Source: Lentisphaera marina (GTDB taxonomy: Bacteria; Verrucomicrobiota; Lentisphaeria; Lentisphaerales; Lentisphaeraceae). Taken from it: a stretch of 64,000 bases of DNA. The DNA is taken from contig NZ_JAQZZL010000003.1 of the NCBI RefSeq assembly GCF_028745505.1, positions 1 through 64,000 on the forward strand, given 5' to 3'. Both the position numbers and the translations under genes were made by a program. The notes beneath the pieces are model-generated. The model did not search any database, had not been told where the DNA came from, and was given only the letters and a program-made list of their open reading frames with translations. The first letter of the stretch is position 1. Each line of letters opens with the position of its first letter. Shown here one piece after another: positions 8,549 to 17,550 of the stretch.

Positions 8549-8977
8549 TTAGGCGCAAATAGTTATTTGCTGAGCCGGCTCATCATCATATAAAATCAAT
8601 TGAACTGATTGTAACAATTCAAGACTAGGTGCTATGAGCGTGTGTGCTTGATAATGATCGACAGCCTTCTGCGAAGCATGCTCATACGGAGTCTCTTGCT
8701 TTGTAAACTGCTGGTAAAAGTCATTAGCTTGTGATGATTTTTCAAGAATATTAAAACGCAAGCCATTGAGTGTCGAGCTTTTGTCTTTAGTGACTAAAAC
8801 AGCGGTAAGGCGACTTCCCTTTTGCTGTTTTTCAATGCGTAAAACTCCTTCTTTTTGCAAGCGATAAGATGTCTTCGGGCTGAGCTGAAGCTCGCCGTGG
8901 ACAAAATCGGCTTCGATGTCATTCATGGCATTAACTGCGAGAACGACGAGGAGTAAAACTTTTAGATTTTTTGGCAT
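8549..8977 (-). CDS. Hypothetical secreted or anchored protein, 142 aa
   Basis: I do not recognise this protein. A short hydrophobic N-terminal segment (residues 5-17, LKVLLLVVLAVNA) could be a signal peptide or anchor. The rest is soluble, rich in Gln, Lys and Leu, and has no cysteine except near the C-terminus (TICA). It lies 66 bp upstream of secA on the same strand with no terminator between, so it may share secA's transcript. A link to secretion is only positional. Confidence 0.6.
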   Translation of the reverse strand: MPKNLKVLLLVVLAVNAMNDIEADFVHGELQLSPKTSYRLQKEGVLRIEKQQKGSRLTAVLVTKDKSSTLNGLRFNILEKSSQANDFYQQFTKQETPYEHASQKAVDHYQAHTLIAPSLELLQSVQLILYDDEPAQQITICA

Positions 8978-9069
8978 CTTGAACTTTTCTAATTATTGAT
9001 CGCTCAAGATAGGTAAGTTCGAGTGGAAATCAATCCTTATAAAGGCCTTATTACATGAGTTTTCACAAG

Positions 9070-9097
9070 AAAAGCCGCTGTGAACACAGCGGCTTTT
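9070..9097 (-). terminator. Hairpin terminator
   Basis: The near-perfect inverted repeat AAAAGCCGCTGTG / CACAGCGGCTTTT follows the stop of the minus-strand gene at 9131 by about 30 bp. Confidence 0.75.
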
Positions 9098-9130
9098 CTA
9101 ATCATGAGTTTTTGTTTTTAAAAGCGAACT

Positions 9131-10108
9131 TTATTTAGCTTCACTCTCTGACTTTTTCTTAGCGTGATGATGACGTTTGTGAGCCCATTTCTTTTTCATC
9201 TGCTCACGCATTGCCTTCAATGTATCAGGCGACACACGCATGGTCATTTCTAGAATGCCATCCATTACTTGAGTCTTAAAATTATCAGCGCTCATTTTCA
9301 TTTGTGGTTTTGCGATTGCAAAGCCCATCATCATTTTTACAAAGCTTTCAACGCCTTTTAAATCCTCTTCTTTCTCCATGGATAATTTAGTTTCAACAAT
9401 GAAATCTTTTTCAAAAGTCACTTTACCAAAAAAACCTTGGTAAGTCTGCATCATGGGGTGAGCGATCTCAACTTTGCCTTTGGGTTGATGAACGGCAAAA
9501 GCAAGTGTGTCCTTATTGGATTCTAATTGATTGATGAAGAAACTATCCGAAATAAGTGATTCTGATGAACTTAAGGCCAATGCCTGTTTAACTGTTTCAT
9601 ACTCACCTGCCACCCATTGAGTCGGAGAAATTTGTGCGTAGGTGTATTTGCGTTGTTTAAATGGAACTACATAAGCGAGTTTGCCAGCGATCGAAGATTT
9701 CTCAAAATTTAAGCGATTCTTGCCTTGGGCTTTTTTCTCTTTATATTTAGCTTCTAGCTCACTTAAATTAGGTGCAGTTTTATATTCAATGAACATCAAC
9801 CACTGACGAATACGCTCTAATTGAGCTTCCGAAGTTCGAGTTTGCTTGAGTTTAATAAACTCCGACATATTTGCGGTAAAGGCAAAACTTTGCATGTTTT
9901 TGAGATCAATCCCCACCTTCTGACACCACTGCATCTTGGGATTTTCTGCATACTTTGATTCCATACATTCCATCACCATGGGAAGTTCAGCCACAGATTG
10001 AGGCTGTGAAGAAAATAAATAATCAAAATTTTGAGGGCTATAGCGCAAGGCCAATGGTTCGGCAAAGAGGCCAAAACTAAAGAATAAACTTACTATTATA
10101 TACTTCAT
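9131..10108 (-). CDS. Hypothetical secreted protein with His/Lys-rich tail, 325 aa
   Basis: The chosen ATG at 10108 has AGGA seven bases upstream and begins a signal peptide (MKYIIVSLFFSFGLFA). An ATG five codons earlier overlaps that ribosome binding site and is less likely. The mature protein is soluble and periplasmic or exported, with no domain I recognise. It ends in a very basic, histidine-rich tail (HKRHHHAKKK) that might bind metal or polyanions. The gene stands alone, with a terminator downstream and the NhaC gene upstream on the same strand. Confidence 0.65.
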   Translation of the reverse strand: MKYIIVSLFFSFGLFAEPLALRYSPQNFDYLFSSQPQSVAELPMVMECMESKYAENPKMQWCQKVGIDLKNMQSFAFTANMSEFIKLKQTRTSEAQLERIRQWLMFIEYKTAPNLSELEAKYKEKKAQGKNRLNFEKSSIAGKLAYVVPFKQRKYTYAQISPTQWVAGEYETVKQALALSSSESLISDSFFINQLESNKDTLAFAVHQPKGKVEIAHPMMQTYQGFFGKVTFEKDFIVETKLSMEKEEDLKGVESFVKMMMGFAIAKPQMKMSADNFKTQVMDGILEMTMRVSPDTLKAMREQMKKKWAHKRHHHAKKKSESEAK

Positions 10109-10232
10109 ATCACATCCTATCATTTTTTTGCGTGAGTATAAAGCTATGCTAATAAAGAAGATAAAACAAGATTTTATTGGGTTTTATTCAAGTTAAGTTA
10201 CAAAATATGTGATACTTTAATCTATATCTCGA

Positions 10233-11954
10233 TCATATGAAAAAAGCTAGGCAAATAAACCAAACAACACAGGCTAAGGAAGCCGCAAAAATCGCTTGTG
10301 GCGCCTGACTCTTTACATGATCCATTAGGTCACACCCCGTACTCATGGAACTTAAGACCGTCGTATCAGAGACTGGCGAGCATTGATCGCCAAATACCGA
10401 GCCATCCATCACACACGCAAAACAAATTGTCATGAACAACATTGCGGACTCCGCAGGAATCGCTCCACTATTAGCAATTGACCACGCTAAAGGCATCGCC
10501 AAGGGGAAAACAACTGCGTAGGTTCCCCAGCTGGAACCAGTTGAAAATGCAATCACAATAGAAATCAAGAAAAGGATAAAAGGAAGAAGCATGTATGAGA
10601 CATCTCCACCAATAATCTCGACTAAATAAGTTCCCGCTCCAACTTCTTTACTAACTGCCCCCGTCACAAAAGCCATCAATAGAACAATTGAACCACCAAG
10701 AACCCCTTTCATTCCACTCACGGCCGCCTTAATTGTCTCCTGAATCTCCATACCTTTAAAGACTGCCATAGTAATCGAAAGTGCAAAGGCCAAACCAAAT
10801 GCTAAAAGAATATCGGGAGAGTCGTAAATAACATATGTTCCTATTGCGACACCAAGAAGCGTAAATAGCGGGAGTAAAAACTCAATCACATGCGGATTGT
10901 AACCCTTTGGCATATCGACATTACTCAACTCATCTACTGCTAAAGGTTCCGAGTTTGGCGCATCCAGTTCTCCAGTTTCACGCGAGCGTTTTTTAGCCTC
11001 TTTGAGGCGCTTGCAAGTGAACCAAGGCTTTTCAATACTGAGCATAAAGGTCCCCAAGACCGCAAAAATGGCATAGAAACAAAAGGGAACTGATTTAAAG
11101 AAGAAATCGATACGATCCAATTCAGTCGCCAAAAAAGCCACACCAGGAACATAGATGAAGGCCTGCACATATCCTGGCCAGGCATTAAAGGCTAACTGAG
11201 ACGCAATTGGCGAAGAAGTTGAGTCGACTATGTAAGACAACTCTTCATGGGAAATATTTTCTTTATCCGCCACAGGTTTAACTGACGTTCCCACCAAGAC
11301 TGAAGAAATAGTTCCACCTTGAAAAAAAACCACTCCCAATCCCCAAGCCACGAGTTTAGCTGAGCGTGGTCCTTTAACAAACTTTTCAGTCATGAAATTC
11401 GCAAAGGCCAAGGAGGCTCCCGTCCTTTGCCATATGCCAAGAAGGCCGCCCAATAACCACAAATATAGAACTAAAGTTTTGGCGGGACTTTTTTGCGCTA
11501 ACATCTCGACGGTATACTCAGGAAAGTGATAGGAACCAATCATGATCGCTCCACAGGCTGCGCCAACCGTCAAGGAAACGATTGGTTCACGAGTAAAAAA
11601 ACAAAGTACAATCGCTGCCAAGGCGGGGAGTAAACTAAAGAAATTAAAGTGATAGGCTTTTTTGAACTGAAAATACGAGGTCTTTTCGTCTTCGATTTTT
11701 TTAAGAAACTGCTCTTCGGGAAGTTCATCAAGCTCACCTTTTTGAGTAAAAGGACTCTGCTCCCACAAGACGGCTTGATCAAGAAAAACTTTTTTCTTCT
11801 TGTAGGTATAATAAGCTTGCCCCTGCTCATCCACTTCGTGCTGGAGCTTAATTTCTTGAATGGCAACATTGGGCTTAGTGTATTTACTTAGGCCAAAAGC
11901 CAAGAGGAGAAATGAAACAATGAGAATTGCCTCAAAAAATGTTTTTTTCTTCAT
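10233..11954 (-). CDS. nhaC: NhaC-family Na+/H+ antiporter
   Basis: This is an inner-membrane antiporter of the NhaC/ion-transporter superfamily, expected to export Na+ for H+. About 11-12 hydrophobic helices are visible after residue 98. The late block GDQCSPVSDTTVLSSMSTGC followed by DLMDHVKSQ is typical of NhaC. An unusual N-terminus has one helix (8-25), a charged extracytoplasmic stretch of about 70 residues, then the core. A charged cytoplasmic loop (about 308-345) splits the helices. The substrate could be another cation or metabolite-coupled exchange. A Na+ antiporter suits a marine cell. Confidence 0.85.
   Translation of the reverse strand: MKKKTFFEAILIVSFLLLAFGLSKYTKPNVAIQEIKLQHEVDEQGQAYYTYKKKKVFLDQAVLWEQSPFTQKGELDELPEEQFLKKIEDEKTSYFQFKKAYHFNFFSLLPALAAIVLCFFTREPIVSLTVGAACGAIMIGSYHFPEYTVEMLAQKSPAKTLVLYLWLLGGLLGIWQRTGASLAFANFMTEKFVKGPRSAKLVAWGLGVVFFQGGTISSVLVGTSVKPVADKENISHEELSYIVDSTSSPIASQLAFNAWPGYVQAFIYVPGVAFLATELDRIDFFFKSVPFCFYAIFAVLGTFMLSIEKPWFTCKRLKEAKKRSRETGELDAPNSEPLAVDELSNVDMPKGYNPHVIEFLLPLFTLLGVAIGTYVIYDSPDILLAFGLAFALSITMAVFKGMEIQETIKAAVSGMKGVLGGSIVLLMAFVTGAVSKEVGAGTYLVEIIGGDVSYMLLPFILFLISIVIAFSTGSSWGTYAVVFPLAMPLAWSIANSGAIPAESAMLFMTICFACVMDGSVFGDQCSPVSDTTVLSSMSTGCDLMDHVKSQAPQAIFAASLACVVWFICLAFFI
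10443..10455. repeat. 13-bp palindrome TGCGGACTCCGCA (in nhaC)
   Basis: Perfect palindrome around one central base. On the coding strand it reads GCG GAG TCC GCA, giving Ala-Glu-Ser-Ala in NhaC. Exact copies also lie at 13447 and 46526, with near copies at 547 and 51947. Confidence 0.6.
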
Positions 11955-12010
11955 AAGTTCATTTCTTCCTATTATTCATTTAAATTTTTCTTGGATTCAA
12001 CTTGGGCACA

Positions 12011-12040
12011 AAAAAGTCTCGGTTAAACCGAGGCTTTTTT
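12011..12040 (-). terminator. Rho-independent terminator of acs
   Basis: On the minus strand the stem GCCTCGGTTTAACCGAGACTT leads into a T run just after the acs stop. Confidence 0.85.
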
Positions 12041-12048
12041 ATTAGTGC

Positions 12049-14007
12049 TTAAGCTTTTGCGGAAGCCGCAAGTTTTTTGAGTGCAGCAATATCCTCAATT
12101 GTACTCAAATCACCTTCAATATCACGACCTGCAGCGATCTCTTTCAAGACGCGACGCATGATTTTTCCAGAGCGAGTTTTAGGAAGTGCATCAGCAAAGT
12201 GAATTTGATCGGGACGTGCAAAGGCACCGATTTCACCAGCAATATACTTTTTCAAAGCAGTCTTATCTTCTTCTGTTTGAGTGAAACCACTATTAACGAT
12301 GACATAAGCAGCAATGCCTTCACCTTTAATATTGTGTTCAAAACCAACTACTGCAGCTTCAGCCACACTTGGGTGAGCCACTAGACAACTCTCGAGTTCC
12401 ATAGTTGAGAGGCGGTGACCTGACACGTTTATCACATCGTCGATACGACCGAGAATGGTGATATAACCCTTCTCGTCTTTAACGGCACCATCACCAGCGA
12501 GGTAATAACCCTGCTCTGCAAAGCGACTCCAGTAAACATCTTTAAAACGCTCGAGGTCGCCCCAAATATTAGTAAGCATTGAAGGCCAAGGTTTACGGAT
12601 AACCAAAAGACCACCTTTACCATCGGGTACTTCATTACCTTTTTCATCAACAATTGCTGCATCTACACCAAAGAAAGGAGTCGTTGCACAACCTGGACGC
12701 GTTGCAGTCACACCTGGAAGTGGCGTAATCATCACAGCACCAGTTTCTGTCTGCCACCAAGTATCCATAATAGGACAACGAGAAGCGCCAATTTTTTCGT
12801 GATACCACATCCAAGCCTCTGGATTAATGGGTTCACCTACTGTGCCGAGAAGGCGAAGTGAGGAGATGTCATGCTTCTCAACATGTTCGTCACCCCAGCT
12901 CATGAAAGCACGTATCGCTGTAGGAGCTGTATAGAAAATTGAAACTTTATACTTTTCGATCACATCCCAGAAACGATCGAGATCAGGGAAGTTTGGAGCA
13001 CCTTCGTACATGACAATTGATGCACCATTAAGTAAAGGCCCGTAAACCAAGTAACTATGGCCTGTAATCCATCCAACATCAGCTGTACACCAGTAAACGT
13101 CAGTATCTTTCATATCAAAAATATATTTTGTCGTCGTGTAAGTCCCCACCATGTAACCAGCAGTTGAATGCTGAACACCCTTGGGCTTACCCGTAGAACC
13201 AGAAGTATAGAGAAGGAAAAGTGGATCCTGTGACTTCATTGTTTCTGCTTCAAAAGCAGTACCTGCAGCAGGATAGATATCGTTCCAGTAAATATCGCGG
13301 CCATCTCTCATTTCGTGATCACATTCTGCGCGCTGAACAACGATACAAGTTTTGACGATATCAGTCTGGTTAATAGCCTCATCAACAATGTTTTTAAGAC
13401 CTAAAGTTTTCCCACGGCGCCAGCCACCATCAGCAGTGATGACCACTGCGGACTCCGCATCTTTTACTCTGTCTAAAATGGCACCAGAAGAGAAACCACC
13501 AAAAATCACTGAGTGAATTGCCCCAACTCTCGCACAAGCAAGAACTGAAATCATTAATTCTGGAACCATTGGTAGATAAATTGTTACACGGTCGCCTTTT
13601 TTGACGCCTTGCTCACGTAGCATAGCCGCCGCACGACAAACGCGGTCGTGAAGTTCTTCATAAGTAAGTGTCAAACTATCGCCAGGCTCGCCTTCCCAAA
13701 TTAAAGCCGCTTTTGTGCGTCTTTCTGTATCTAAATGGCGATCGAGGCAGTTTTCCGTAATGTTAAGTTCCGCACCATCAAACCATTTCGCGACTGGAGC
13801 ATCTTCCCAGTTAATGACTTGGTCCCACTTCTTTTTCCATGTAAAGCCTTCCGCAATATCACCCCAGAATTTCTCTGGACTACGGATTGACTCCATATAC
13901 ATGGCATCGTATTGACCTTTTGATTTAATGTGTGCTTGTTCAACAAATTCGAAAGTAGGTTCAAAAAGCCTATCTTCCTGCATAGTTACTTCAATATCGT
14001 TACTCAT
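12049..14007 (-). CDS. acs: Acetyl-CoA synthetase (AMP-forming)
   Basis: It activates acetate with ATP and CoA through acetyl-AMP, feeding acetyl-CoA into central metabolism. The 652-residue length equals the usual Acs. Visible motifs are the adenylation P-loop YTSGSTGKPKGVQHS, WWQTETG, and the C-terminal KTRSGKIMRR with the lysine that is acetylated to switch the enzyme off in many bacteria. apt lies 19 bp upstream on the same strand, so the two may be co-transcribed. A terminator directly follows. Confidence 0.97.
   Translation of the reverse strand: MSNDIEVTMQEDRLFEPTFEFVEQAHIKSKGQYDAMYMESIRSPEKFWGDIAEGFTWKKKWDQVINWEDAPVAKWFDGAELNITENCLDRHLDTERRTKAALIWEGEPGDSLTLTYEELHDRVCRAAAMLREQGVKKGDRVTIYLPMVPELMISVLACARVGAIHSVIFGGFSSGAILDRVKDAESAVVITADGGWRRGKTLGLKNIVDEAINQTDIVKTCIVVQRAECDHEMRDGRDIYWNDIYPAAGTAFEAETMKSQDPLFLLYTSGSTGKPKGVQHSTAGYMVGTYTTTKYIFDMKDTDVYWCTADVGWITGHSYLVYGPLLNGASIVMYEGAPNFPDLDRFWDVIEKYKVSIFYTAPTAIRAFMSWGDEHVEKHDISSLRLLGTVGEPINPEAWMWYHEKIGASRCPIMDTWWQTETGAVMITPLPGVTATRPGCATTPFFGVDAAIVDEKGNEVPDGKGGLLVIRKPWPSMLTNIWGDLERFKDVYWSRFAEQGYYLAGDGAVKDEKGYITILGRIDDVINVSGHRLSTMELESCLVAHPSVAEAAVVGFEHNIKGEGIAAYVIVNSGFTQTEEDKTALKKYIAGEIGAFARPDQIHFADALPKTRSGKIMRRVLKEIAAGRDIEGDLSTIEDIAALKKLAASAKA
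13447..13459. repeat. 13-bp palindrome TGCGGACTCCGCA (in acs)
   Basis: Exact second copy. It reads in the same frame as the nhaC copy and again encodes Ala-Glu-Ser-Ala. Confidence 0.6.
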
Positions 14008-14026
14008 CTTATCCCTTCAATTTTTA

Positions 14027-14545
14027 TTAAAACTTGACTAAAGAATGAACTGGACCTGACTCCAGTAGCTGTTTTCCATTTAAAAAACTTAGTTCGACAA
14101 AAAATGCGTATCCCGCAGTTTTTGCTCCCATCTTTTCCACTAAATCACTTGCAGCACGTGCGGTCCCACCCGTTGCCAAGACATCATCGATCACGAGGAC
14201 CCGATCGCCTGCATTAAAGGCATCTTCTTGGATTTCTAGGGTAGCACTGCCATACTCTAAATCGTAGGATTGTGAAACAACTTTACCCGGGAGCTTCCCT
14301 GGTTTTCTTGCCATCACCATGCCTAAATTGAGTTTTTGTGCTAGAGCAGTTGCAAAAATAAAACCTCTCGAATCAATTCCTAGGAGATAATCTATCTCTT
14401 GATTTTCGATAAGTTTTGCCATCGCATCAATCACCTCAGTGAATTTTTGTGGATTAGCTAGTAGCGGACTAATGTCTTTAAATATGATTCCCGGACTCGG
14501 AAAATCCGGAATATCCCTCAAACAGGAACTAAAGTCCTCACTCAT
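14027..14545 (-). CDS. apt: Adenine phosphoribosyltransferase
   Basis: It salvages adenine with PRPP to give AMP. The PRPP-binding signature VLVIDDVLATGGTARA is near residues 110-125, and the N-terminus (IPDFPSPGIIFKDISPLL) is typical of Apt. The length of 172 residues is normal. It is divergent from the kinase gene at 14727, with a 180-bp promoter region between, and is followed closely by acs. AMP is also the by-product of Acs, which may explain the pairing (inference). Confidence 0.96.
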   Translation of the reverse strand: MSEDFSSCLRDIPDFPSPGIIFKDISPLLANPQKFTEVIDAMAKLIENQEIDYLLGIDSRGFIFATALAQKLNLGMVMARKPGKLPGKVVSQSYDLEYGSATLEIQEDAFNAGDRVLVIDDVLATGGTARAASDLVEKMGAKTAGYAFFVELSFLNGKQLLESGPVHSLVKF

Positions 14546-14726
14546 TCTTATTACCTAAATTTATTTTATATTTCATTTTCTAGCAACGACACCACACTAA
14601 ATTGCAAAAAAACATCTGTAAAAGTAGGAAAAAAAACTCTAAAGTAAAGCCATACTGCCTTGAAAAGGCGAGCCTCAGAGGCAGTTTTTAAAGGATTTAT
14701 CATTTTTTTAACTTTGGGGAACAGAA

Positions 14727-15704
14727 ATGTCATATTCCTGTGAGCACTGCGGAAGGGTTTTCGAGACAAAATTATCGACAGATGGAGGCATAGATTTCTG
14801 TTCCTTTTGCGACAAATTAAACATTGCCATACTAGACAATGGTTCTGATATCATTTTTGGCGACTTTTTAATTGAAGAAGCCATTGGCGCTGGCGGTCAT
14901 TCTATTGTCGTAAAAGCCAAACATATACCATCAGGAATTGACTACGCTTTAAAGCTCTTTTTCAGTAAATGCGAAGATGATAATCACATTTCACAAGAGT
15001 TCCTACAAGAAGTAGAAACGGCTTCACAACTCGTCCATGAAAACATTGTGCGCATTTACGAAGGTGGGGTCCATGAAAACATCATGTATATTGTCATGGA
15101 ACATATAGATGGCCTTAACCTAGGAGAATATTTAGAGCTCTACGTTCAAATGGAACCCAAGGAAGCCGTTGCCGCCATGGTACACGCCTGCAATGCCCTC
15201 GATTACGTTTGGTCCAACTTCCTTATGATTCACCGAGATGTAAAACCCCACAACATTATTGTCACCAAAGAAGGGGCTGTAAAACTTTGCGATTTTGGCT
15301 TAACTTCAAATCATGAAATGGCTGTCCAAGAGAGTCGTAATATTTTGGGAACTCCTTTTTACCTCTCACCTGAAATGATTCAAACTGATATCTACCAAGA
15401 TAATCGTTCTGATATCTATTCTCTGGGCTGTACACTCTATCACTTAATTGTAGGCCTACCGCCTTTTAATTATGGCGGACTTCTAGAAGTTGTTAATGCG
15501 CGAATTGAAAATCCGCCACCGGACCCTAGAGAAGATTTTGCCGAATGCCCCGAGGCTTTGGCAAAAATCATCATGACGATGATGGCTACTGATTCTGACG
15601 AACGCTATGCCACTGCCTTTGAAGTTTCCGAAGACTTATTAAGATTTTTAAAAGACGAGGCTCCGCACTTAGTGGATCCCAACCGAGAAAGAGCCAATCA
15701 ATGA
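14727..15704 (+). CDS. Serine/threonine protein kinase with N-terminal zinc ribbon
   Basis: This is a cytoplasmic Hanks-type kinase of 325 residues. A CxxC..CxxC zinc ribbon (Cys5, 8, 25, 28) comes first. The kinase domain follows: glycine loop GAGGHS (54-59), lysine 76, catalytic loop HRDVKPHN (169-176), DFG (189-191) and a GTPFYLSPE activation segment. No transmembrane helix or sensor domain follows the kinase, unlike PknB-type enzymes. Its stop overlaps the orn start by 4 bp (ATGA), so the two are translationally coupled. Substrates cannot be told from sequence. GGGGAAC lies upstream of the start. Confidence 0.93.
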   Translation: MSYSCEHCGRVFETKLSTDGGIDFCSFCDKLNIAILDNGSDIIFGDFLIEEAIGAGGHSIVVKAKHIPSGIDYALKLFFSKCEDDNHISQEFLQEVETASQLVHENIVRIYEGGVHENIMYIVMEHIDGLNLGEYLELYVQMEPKEAVAAMVHACNALDYVWSNFLMIHRDVKPHNIIVTKEGAVKLCDFGLTSNHEMAVQESRNILGTPFYLSPEMIQTDIYQDNRSDIYSLGCTLYHLIVGLPPFNYGGLLEVVNARIENPPPDPREDFAECPEALAKIIMTMMATDSDERYATAFEVSEDLLRFLKDEAPHLVDPNRERANQ

Positions 15705-16258
15705 AAAGTAGCAACAACCTTGTATGGATGGATTTAGAAATGACTGGACTAGATCCAGTAAAAGATAAAATCATCGAAATCGCCACCCTCGTCACCGACA
15801 GCGAACTCAACATTATTGCCAAAGGTCCCTGCTTAATTATTCACCAAAGTGACGAAGTCATGAACAACATGAATGACTGGTGCATTAAACACCATGGCCA
15901 GTCAGGCCTTACACAAGCTGTCAAAGACTCCAAGGTAAGCCAAGAAGAAGCTTGCCAGCAAACACGTGACTTTATCTTAGAGTTTTGCGAAAAGGGTCGC
16001 GCTCCCTTATGTGGTAACTCTATCGGTCAAGACCGCATGTTTTTAATGAACCACATGCCTGAAATTATTAACGTTCTGCACTATCGAGTTGTTGACGTTT
16101 CAAGTATGAAGGAACTCTTCAATCGCTGGTATGGCCAGAAGAAATCCTACTTCACCAAAAAAACAACTCACCGAGCTTTAGATGACATTATTGAATCAAT
16201 TGAAGAATTAAAATTTTATAGAGAAAAGTTCCTCATTCCAAAAGATGAGTTGAAATAG
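15701..16258 (+). CDS. orn: Oligoribonuclease
   Basis: A DEDDh 3'-5' exoribonuclease that finishes RNA decay by degrading dinucleotides, including pGpG from cyclic-di-GMP. WMDLEMTGLDP supplies the first Asp and Glu, and HRALDDIIESIEEL supplies the His and final Asp. The 185-residue length is typical. The start overlaps the kinase stop in ATGA. Confidence 0.96.
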   Translation: MKSSNNLVWMDLEMTGLDPVKDKIIEIATLVTDSELNIIAKGPCLIIHQSDEVMNNMNDWCIKHHGQSGLTQAVKDSKVSQEEACQQTRDFILEFCEKGRAPLCGNSIGQDRMFLMNHMPEIINVLHYRVVDVSSMKELFNRWYGQKKSYFTKKTTHRALDDIIESIEELKFYREKFLIPKDELK

Positions 16259-16273
16259 CCTTAGATCTCAACC

Positions 16274-16307
16274 AAAAAAAAGCCCTTCGTTAGCGAAGGG
16301 CTTTTTT
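16274..16307. terminator. Bidirectional terminator after orn
   Basis: Perfect stem AAAAAAGCCCTTCG / CGAAGGGCTTTTTT with a TTAG loop, between convergent genes ending at 16258 (+) and 16327 (-). Confidence 0.9.
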
Positions 16308-16326
16308 GATTTTATAAAACTAAGAA

Positions 16327-17433
16327 CTACTGATGCGCCATGGCGTAGTATAAACTCATCAAAGCATAAGAAGTTACGAGTTGGCGATTATTTTCCTGCC
16401 AACGCTTTTCGGGATTAACCCAACTGCCCTCTTCTGCTTGCATAGAGAGTAATTTTTTACAAAGATCCTTGCGCCAGTGGTGCTGAGCTCCACTTTCACC
16501 TTCGACTACTTCAATTTCAGCTGCATGTAAAGCTTTTGCAAAAGTATGAATGTAGTAAAAATGTCCCTGAAGTTTCAAACCAGGGTTTTCATCTAAAGTG
16601 TAATTATGCTTTACCCATTCCATGGCTGCTTTAATACGCGGGTCATCTTTATCAACTTTTGCATAAATCATTGACTTTATACCCGCATAAGTCATACCAG
16701 CATAAGGAGCCTTATCTGGACCTTCAGTTTTTGAGCGATCTGGTGAGTAACGAAAGCCACCATAGTTTCTTTCTTTCCACTCGATATCTAATTTTTCGTC
16801 ATTTTCTTTCGTCGACTGACAGCGCTCAACAAATTCCAATGCTTTTGCCCACGCCTCACGTGTCGCTTTTACATCTTCAGGACTCACACCTTCTTGATCA
16901 ACTGATTCAGTTAAATAAAGGGCCTCTAAAGCATACTGAGTATTTGAGAGGTCTGACTTTGTTTTTGTTGAACCATAACCGATACCACCTTCTTCCACGC
17001 CTGTTTCAGGTCCGAACTGACTTTTCACTAAGAAGCGTCGTCCTTTACGAATCACATCACCATATTTCTTACTATCAACTAAATAAAAGGCCATCAAGGT
17101 TACTGAGGTCGTGTAATTTGGGTAGGCATGTTCACTACGGTCATGTATTGATCCATCGGGATTCACAAATTGATTTAAGTACTTAACCGCTTTGGTAATC
17201 TGTGGCTCGTATTGATCTCGTGATGGTGACATCGCTAAAGTTGTCACAGACAAAGCTGTGTAAGCAGGAACCCCACCGTAAAGCCCCCAAGATCCGTTAT
17301 CGTTTTGCTGAGAAAGCAAAAAGTTTTCACCCTTTTTCATCGAGGCTTTAACTTCAAACTTTAATGAGTTATCTATACTCGCTTGAGCAACAGTACTCAT
17401 GGCAAGTAGTAGAGCTAGAATAATCTTTTTCAT
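16327..17433 (-). CDS. Secreted alpha/alpha-toroid (terpene cyclase-like fold) protein
   Basis: A signal peptide (MKKIILALLLAMSTVAQA) precedes about 350 residues resembling the prenyltransferase/squalene-oxidase repeat fold. Repeated helices end in motifs such as NGSWG, DGSIHD, GGIGYG and EGSWVNP. I do not see the catalytic DxDD of squalene cyclases, so an enzymatic role is doubtful. PVC bacteria have many exported proteins of this type without known function. The gene stands alone between terminators. Confidence 0.75.
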   Translation of the reverse strand: MKKIILALLLAMSTVAQASIDNSLKFEVKASMKKGENFLLSQQNDNGSWGLYGGVPAYTALSVTTLAMSPSRDQYEPQITKAVKYLNQFVNPDGSIHDRSEHAYPNYTTSVTLMAFYLVDSKKYGDVIRKGRRFLVKSQFGPETGVEEGGIGYGSTKTKSDLSNTQYALEALYLTESVDQEGVSPEDVKATREAWAKALEFVERCQSTKENDEKLDIEWKERNYGGFRYSPDRSKTEGPDKAPYAGMTYAGIKSMIYAKVDKDDPRIKAAMEWVKHNYTLDENPGLKLQGHFYYIHTFAKALHAAEIEVVEGESGAQHHWRKDLCKKLLSMQAEEGSWVNPEKRWQENNRQLVTSYALMSLYYAMAHQ

Positions 17434-17495
17434 AATTTCATACCTAATATTTTTTCAACAAAGTGTCACTTATGTCAAATTTATCACTTTTACAT

Positions 17496-17523
17496 AAAAA
17501 ACCCAGTCTAAACTGGGTTTTTT
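17496..17523 (-). terminator. Rho-independent terminator
   Basis: Perfect stem AAAAAACCCAGT / ACTGGGTTTTTT, about 27 bp after the AICAR transformylase stop on the minus strand. Confidence 0.88.
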
Positions 17524-17550
17524 ATCAAATCTTAAAGAATTAACTTCAGA

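Noticed and set aside
16659..17186. 175-codon frame antisense to the toroid protein
   Set aside because: The opposite strand has a signal peptide and clear repeat motifs; the antisense product is His/Leu/Ser-rich without domains.
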